From contig ML679958.1 in assembly GCA_007922225.1 (NCBI GenBank), forward strand, positions 57,244,838-57,308,837: DNA of 64,000 nucleotides, written 5' to 3'. The stretch comes from Emydura subglobosa. Its lineage: Eukaryota > Chordata > Testudines > Chelidae. Shown piece after piece: positions 59,355 to 64,000 of the stretch. The notes below the pieces were generated by a model. That model worked only from the letters and a program-made list of their open reading frames with translations, did no database searches and had not been told where the DNA came from. The position numbers were made by a program, and so were the translations under genes. Within the stretch, counting starts at the first letter, position 1, and every line of letters begins with the position of its first letter.

Positions 59355-60960
59355 GTTTAAGGGTCTGTTTACACAGCAGATTTAATGTGAAACTTTTTGA
59401 TGAGCATCTGGTAACTTGCAGTATGCAAATTTCATCAATAGCATGCACACGGGGTACCTGTTCCATATTCAATCTGCATTGTGTGAACACACAGTGGTGG
59501 TTTGCTGAGAACTGAGGGAGTAGCAGTCTTGGGGTCTATCCCATGGTCCTTTGCTTCATGCCTGAGCAGCGTGCATCCTGGGTTTGTTTTCACTGTGAAT
59601 TATGGGCCACAAAGCAGGTTCAAATAAAAAAACCAGCCATGTTTCCACTGTCTCTTGCCCTATGGTTTTTTTTCTGGGCAGACCAGCATCATTTTCAAAT
59701 TGCTATCTGCAAGCATGGGCCCAGAAATGCACCATGCGGCTATGGAAGTAAGCACAAATATGCAGGGCTGTATTACAGCATTCAGACCTGAGCACATTTT
59801 GGCATTGGAATTTACTCATCGCATCACTAAGCGGATGGTGCAGCTGCAGGAGAATGCTCAGGGGCTCCTCCAAAAGCAGGAGAACACCGTGAAGCTGTTG
59901 CAGCAGGACAAGGATGCTGAGCTTCTGGAAATAGAGAACCCACTTCATGGATCAGCTTTGCAGCGTGCAGTGCCATTTCTGGGACTGGCAAACAAGTGGG
60001 GATTGGTGGGAGAGAATCATTCTGCAGACCTGGGACCCCCAGCAGTGGTGCAAGAACTTTGGGATGGGAAAGACTATCTGTATTGAAATCTGTGCAGAGC
60101 TGACACTGGAGCTGGAGTGACAATGTACCAACATGCAGTGCCCCAGACCTGTAGAGAAGCAGGTCATCATTACCACGTGCAAGATGGCCACCCCAGAGTG
60201 TAACTGGTTTGTAGCCAACCAGTTTGGCTTTGGGAGATCAACTGTTGGGGCCAGTCTCATGAAGGTCTGCTATGCTGTTAAGGTACACCCTAGCTGGGTC
60301 ATAATGTGTAATGTTCAGGAGATTATTGATGGCTTGGCAAACACGTGGGGTTCTGGAACGGTATTAGGGCGGTTGATGGAACCAGTGTGCCTATCATTTG
60401 CCCCACTGCCAGGGCACAGAATTTATAAGCAAAAAGTAGTGTTTCTCCACAGAGGTCCAAGGAGGGGTTGACCATCACAGCAGGTGCACAGACATAAACG
60501 ATGCTAGGATCTTTCAGAACTCACTTCTATTTAAATTAATTTAAATTAACGGAGAAAGGGGTGTTTGCCCCCAGGAACACTATGGGCATTAATGGGATGG
60601 AAATTGGTCCGATTATTCTGGGTGACTCAGCTTATTTTATTTTTCCCCGGCGAACAAAGCCATTCACAGGCTAGAAGGACCTATCACGTGAGTAGCTGCA
60701 GCGTGGCGGATGAGTATGTGTTTGGCCATTTGAAATGCAGAAAGTGTTGCTTATGGAATCTGTAATAGGGCAGTCTCCACTCCTGTCCTGCAATCCCATG
60801 CAAAGAGTGTTGTACACCTCTTGTTCGTTAACACCTCTATGGGATTTGTTAATAGGACCACCACAATCACAATCCTGTGTAGCAGCTCTATCGACAGCGT
60901 TCTGCAGACATCAGCCCTTTCTCCAGGGAGAGATCTCGCGTTCCTGAGATCCCTATTGCC
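59355..60960 (+). mobile_element. PIF/Harbinger DNA transposon, transposase side
   Basis: Includes a left-end-like inverted pair (tgtttacacagcagatt at about 59369 and aatctgcattgtgtgaacac at about 59470), a leader and a decayed DDE transposase (60010-60950). A small ORF at 59655-60086 upstream is coiled-coil-like (MVQLQENAQGLLQKQENTVK). A possible accessory ORF lies at 61790-62400 on the other strand. It sits within the presumed ENOX1 intron. The right terminus is not identified and may lie beyond 64000. Confidence 0.65.
60010..60950 (+). pseudogene. PIF/Harbinger transposase pseudogene
   Basis: Pieces in order, across frame changes: TWDPQQWCKNFGMGKTIC, RPVEKQVIITTCKMATPECN, VANQFGFGRSTVGASLMKV (helix-turn-helix-like), and AVDGTSVPIICPTA, which carries the first catalytic Asp (VDGT at 60372-60383). 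Next come EFISKK*CFS, VDHHSRCTDIN, DARIFQNS (60500-60523), GDSAYF with its following FPRRTKPFTG (from about 60621), and a decayed EYVFGHLKCRKCC. Harbinger transposases are DDE enzymes that cut at TWA targets with a Myb-like partner. Stops (such as the TGA after LTLELE), at least three frameshifts and a small deletion before DARIF inactivate it. Family identification is firm; exact ends are not. Confidence 0.85.
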
Positions 60961-61789
60961 TCAGCTCTGATAGCCTTTCCCTTCTGTGTTTCCTTCCTGT
61001 GCTTTTTAACTACCTTTCCCAGCTGATAGAACAATTAGCTCTTAGTGCCCCCAGTCTGATTAGGTCATTAAGTACTTCATTCCTCAATCAAGTCTAATCT
61101 GGGGGAAGCTAGTCAGCGCTTTAGTGATCAGAGTGCTGGAACAATTGTTAGTTTGCAGCACTTGTCACAGAATCGTTTGGAAGCAGCAGAAAAAAAAAGC
61201 CCTGACCATTGTAGCTGTGTCCTGCTCAATATTGAGACCAAAGGGGAAAGCCTTATGATGGGCGAAAGGCTGAGGTACAGAGACTTGCTTGGTGGTTTGA
61301 GCAGCCAGCAAGGTGTCCCATGGAGGATTCTAAGACCTGGGGAATATTTCCAGGGATGACTATTGTTCATATTTGAGTCTCGTGGTTGAACATGGGTAGC
61401 CATAGCTGCGCGTCCAGCTGCTAATCTGTGGGAGGTGAGATAGAATGTGAGCAGTGCACTATTGCTTATGGGTGGCGGAAGTGGGACATTGCCTTCCATT
61501 TTTGTAAAGCTGCATGAATGATTTTAGCATCATTTAAAGGATTTTGTGTGTTACGTGCAGTGATGAGTCACAATGGACCAAAATGGATTTTAAAAGGTTT
61601 TTAGTATGAAGCAACAGTAACAAAGCCAAAAATAAAGTTTAAATTGAACTGATGGATAAATAACAATAGCTTTTTATTTGAAAACATATTTACCGAAGAA
61701 TCTACTCACTGACCAACCAAAAGCAAACGCTAAAACAAAACAACAATGCAAACCACACTGCAAACAGTGCAAAAGTAACAAGGGGATCG

Positions 61790-62400
61790 GGGTCGGAGTT
61801 TAAAGTTATAGGCATGTAGAGGTCCTCCCTCTGCCTCTTCTTGTACATGGGGCTTCTGGGCTCAGTGCCACAGCTCAGAAATTACAGGTGCATTGCAGGG
61901 CTCAAAAGTGCTGGGCTTCCAGGAGCCAGTCTTCTTTGTGGGCAGATGATGGACCTGAGCAGAGAATCGTCTCTGGGACAAGTGCTGAATGGATGCAGAG
62001 GGGAGGAATTGTTGCTGGTCCCAGTAGCTACTACTGTCCAGGGGCTGAGGGACGTGGTTGAATCCTAGCTTACAGGACAACAGGGCCCAGTGGCCTGGGA
62101 GTAGCATGTTTGGGAAGAGAGCATTCTGGCTCAAGATAGCATCCATAAATTGCCTCGCATCTCCCAGTCTTTTTCCATGTTGTTCTTGGCTATGGTGAGG
62201 CTGTCCTTGTCCTCTGCAACACTGTCCTTGGCCACTGCCACGGTCTCCTGGGAGAACTTCATTTCCTTCTCTATCTGGATCATCACATACTGCCTGCACT
62301 TCTCAGCCAGTCCCCTGGGACTCTACCATAAGCTCTACAAACGTCTCGTCCCGAGTCTTCCTTTTCTACCTTCTCAGGTGGGCCAGCCTCCCAGCAATAG
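61790..62400 (-). pseudogene. Possible Harbinger accessory ORF remnant
   Basis: On the minus strand, opposite the transposase. One frame reads EKEMKFSQETVAVAKDSVAE and NNMEKDWEMRGNL, a charged helical stretch. It is followed after stops by a Pro/Ser-rich tail ending PMYKKRQREDLYMP. This resembles the C-terminal part of the Myb/SANT-like second protein that Harbinger elements carry, but no Myb motif is visible here. More minus-strand acidic sequence lies at 63700-63964 (LSPEDQDLLGSQDPDVSQLE), perhaps part of the same gene. Convergent arrangement. Low certainty. Confidence 0.4.
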
Positions 62401-64000
62401 ATAGAGGCCTTGTCCTTAATAGTTTGATTGTTGTAGGTGCCATGGAAGTATGGGAAAAAATTGCTTATTGTTCATAGTCCATACAGGCCATGATAGCTTT
62501 TTTTTTTTTTTTAGTATACATACATGACTTTATCTCCCTTAGGATCTTCCCAGCCTTGGGGGAACTTCAGAGATGGTAAGCGGTGAGAATGTGAGGAGGT
62601 GCTGGGTGCACTGGGATTTCTGTCTGCTGCACTTGCTATTGTCACTGTGCTTAGAATTTTGTTCTCGTTTTGGTTTGCATTTTTTTTTAATGCATTTAAG
62701 ATGCTCCATGGTTTTCGGAATGGTTATGAGGGGTTATGGAGGTGAGGGGAGCAGAGCCAGATAGTAAGCCTCTCTACATCCCCTTTAGGTCTCCCTGACT
62801 CTTAATGACTTTACACTAAAGTGGGTGACTAGGAGACAGAGCAGGCCTTATTCAAAAAGGCAAAGGGCAGACCAACAAGATGCACTGAAATTATTCACCA
62901 GGATGGTTCCCACCAGAAGTGTTGTAGGAGTGGAAGGGGCTTGGGAGTTACATCAAGGGCATGGGTGTGTGGCTATTCCTTATCATATGCAAATAAAAAA
63001 ATCGAGCAATTACTCAGTCTTAAGTTCTGCTTTATCTCCCCTATGGACAGGAAGAAAGTGCAGAGAAAAACAGATAGGGTCCTGCAATGATTGTCAGCTA
63101 GAATGCGTATTACAAGGAAGTTAAACCTCAGCAGAAACAAGACTGTTTGTACCTTACCAGGCATGCAATGTCCATTTAGACCTCATTCAAACTATGAGCT
63201 TGGACCAAACTTCTTTCCCCATAATCACAGTCTCAATAAACGGTTGCATTTTGCACAAAATACATTTTTTTATTATTTGAATGTGCCGTGGCAGGGGAGG
63301 TGGGATAGAAGCTGTGCCATGCCGTCAGCTGCCAATTTGGGCTGACAAAGAGGGTTGCAGGGGAAATTGGGTAGGACAGATGAGGTAATGGGGAAGGAAA
63401 CTAGGTAGATGGGCCACAGTGCTGAAAACTATTGATAGTCATGGCTTTAGCATGAGACAGAGGCCAATTGCCCGGGCGGAGCAGCCACCATTTTGGAAAC
63501 ATGTACCAGGGGGCCGAACTGGCAGCGTGGGCTTACAGAGGGAGGTGGGGGACTGGATTTTCAGAAGGTCTCCTAGCTCACATCCATCTAAAATGGCGGA
63601 GGCCAGGAGCACCCAGAGCAGAAGGCAGAACGGCTATATAGCACAATAATAACAAATTGTAAAGATAGGTACTTACGATGAAGTTCCCTATAGGGGTTCT
63701 GCCTCTTTAATCCTGGCCTGGGTTTCTGGCTAGGACTTAATGTTGGCTGATGCCTGGCAGGAATTGGGTTATGCTGCAGCAGGGCATGACTACTGTTGGC
63801 TTTCCAGTTGGCTGACGTCAGGATCCTGGGACCCCAAAAGATCTTGGTCCTCAGGGGAGAGCTCCTCTCCAGTATCCTCCTGCAGGCCTTCCTGGTCATT
63901 CTCAGTGTGGGGAAGAGTGGCGCCATGTGGTTGGCCATGTAGTTGGCGGGGTCATGCTGTATAATTGTGTAGGATCCTGTCTCTCATTTCACGGTACTTA
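62401..64000. other. No host gene; possible Harbinger-derived sequence
   Basis: Contains a poly-T tract (62500-62512). The minus-strand acidic patch at 63700-63964 may belong to the Harbinger accessory gene. A 143-codon-scale coding signal is not present. No ENOX1 exon recognised to the window end. Confidence 0.35.

Overview
The window looks like vertebrate, most likely turtle, genomic DNA. It is AT-rich, has no dense ORFs or bacterial-style operons, and is packed with decayed transposons typical of turtles: several CR1 LINEs, a DIRS tyrosine-recombinase retrotransposon, Ty3/Gypsy LTR elements with a SCAN-like Gag, PIF/Harbinger and hAT DNA transposons with their MITEs, and tRNA/MIR-like SINEs. 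The species call is an inference from repeat content.

The only host gene I can support is on the minus strand: the last three coding exons of an ecto-NOX disulfide-thiol exchanger, best matching ENOX1. They lie at 50963-51065, 47995-48080 and 45024-45155. The exons join in frame with correct splice sites, and the stop codon is at 45024-45026. The 3' UTR runs leftward toward about 44.2 kb. The region 51066-64000 is therefore probably one large ENOX1 intron, and 1 to about 44.2 kb is the gene's downstream flank. I found no other host exon, rRNA, tRNA gene or CRISPR array.

Layout: 0-8.5 kb is single-copy-looking DNA with an old CR1 and a foldback repeat built of tRNA-like hairpins. A 4.9 kb DIRS element occupies 8.5-13.4 kb, with inverted terminal repeats, decayed gag and RT/RNase H, a recombinase stub and an internal complementary region. 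The stretch 13.4-20.7 kb is sparse, with an (AC)n array, MIR-like SINEs and another tRNA-hairpin repeat. An LTR-like unit lies at 20.7-22.4 kb, and foldback and L2-like pieces at 24-25.7 kb. MITEs and a hAT-like element with a target-site duplication occupy 29.7-34 kb. A Gypsy element with a 5' LTR and gag but no pol lies at 34.9-37.25 kb. A CR1 sits inside a Harbinger-type MITE at 37.4-38.9 kb. More CR1, MITE, tRNA-hairpin and LTR remnants fill 38.9-41.9 kb. The ENOX1 tail lies at 44.2-51.1 kb. The presumed intron from 51.1 kb on holds MITEs, a 528 bp inverted-end element with near-identical flanking repeats, an unexplained 236-codon ORF and a decayed PIF/Harbinger transposase.

Every mobile-element protein seen is broken by stops or frameshifts. 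I see no intact autonomous element and no clear new defence or metabolic system. The most unusual structures are the tRNA-hairpin foldback family (three long copies), the DIRS element that kept its circle-junction-like region but lost its recombinase core, and the nested CR1-in-MITE insertion.
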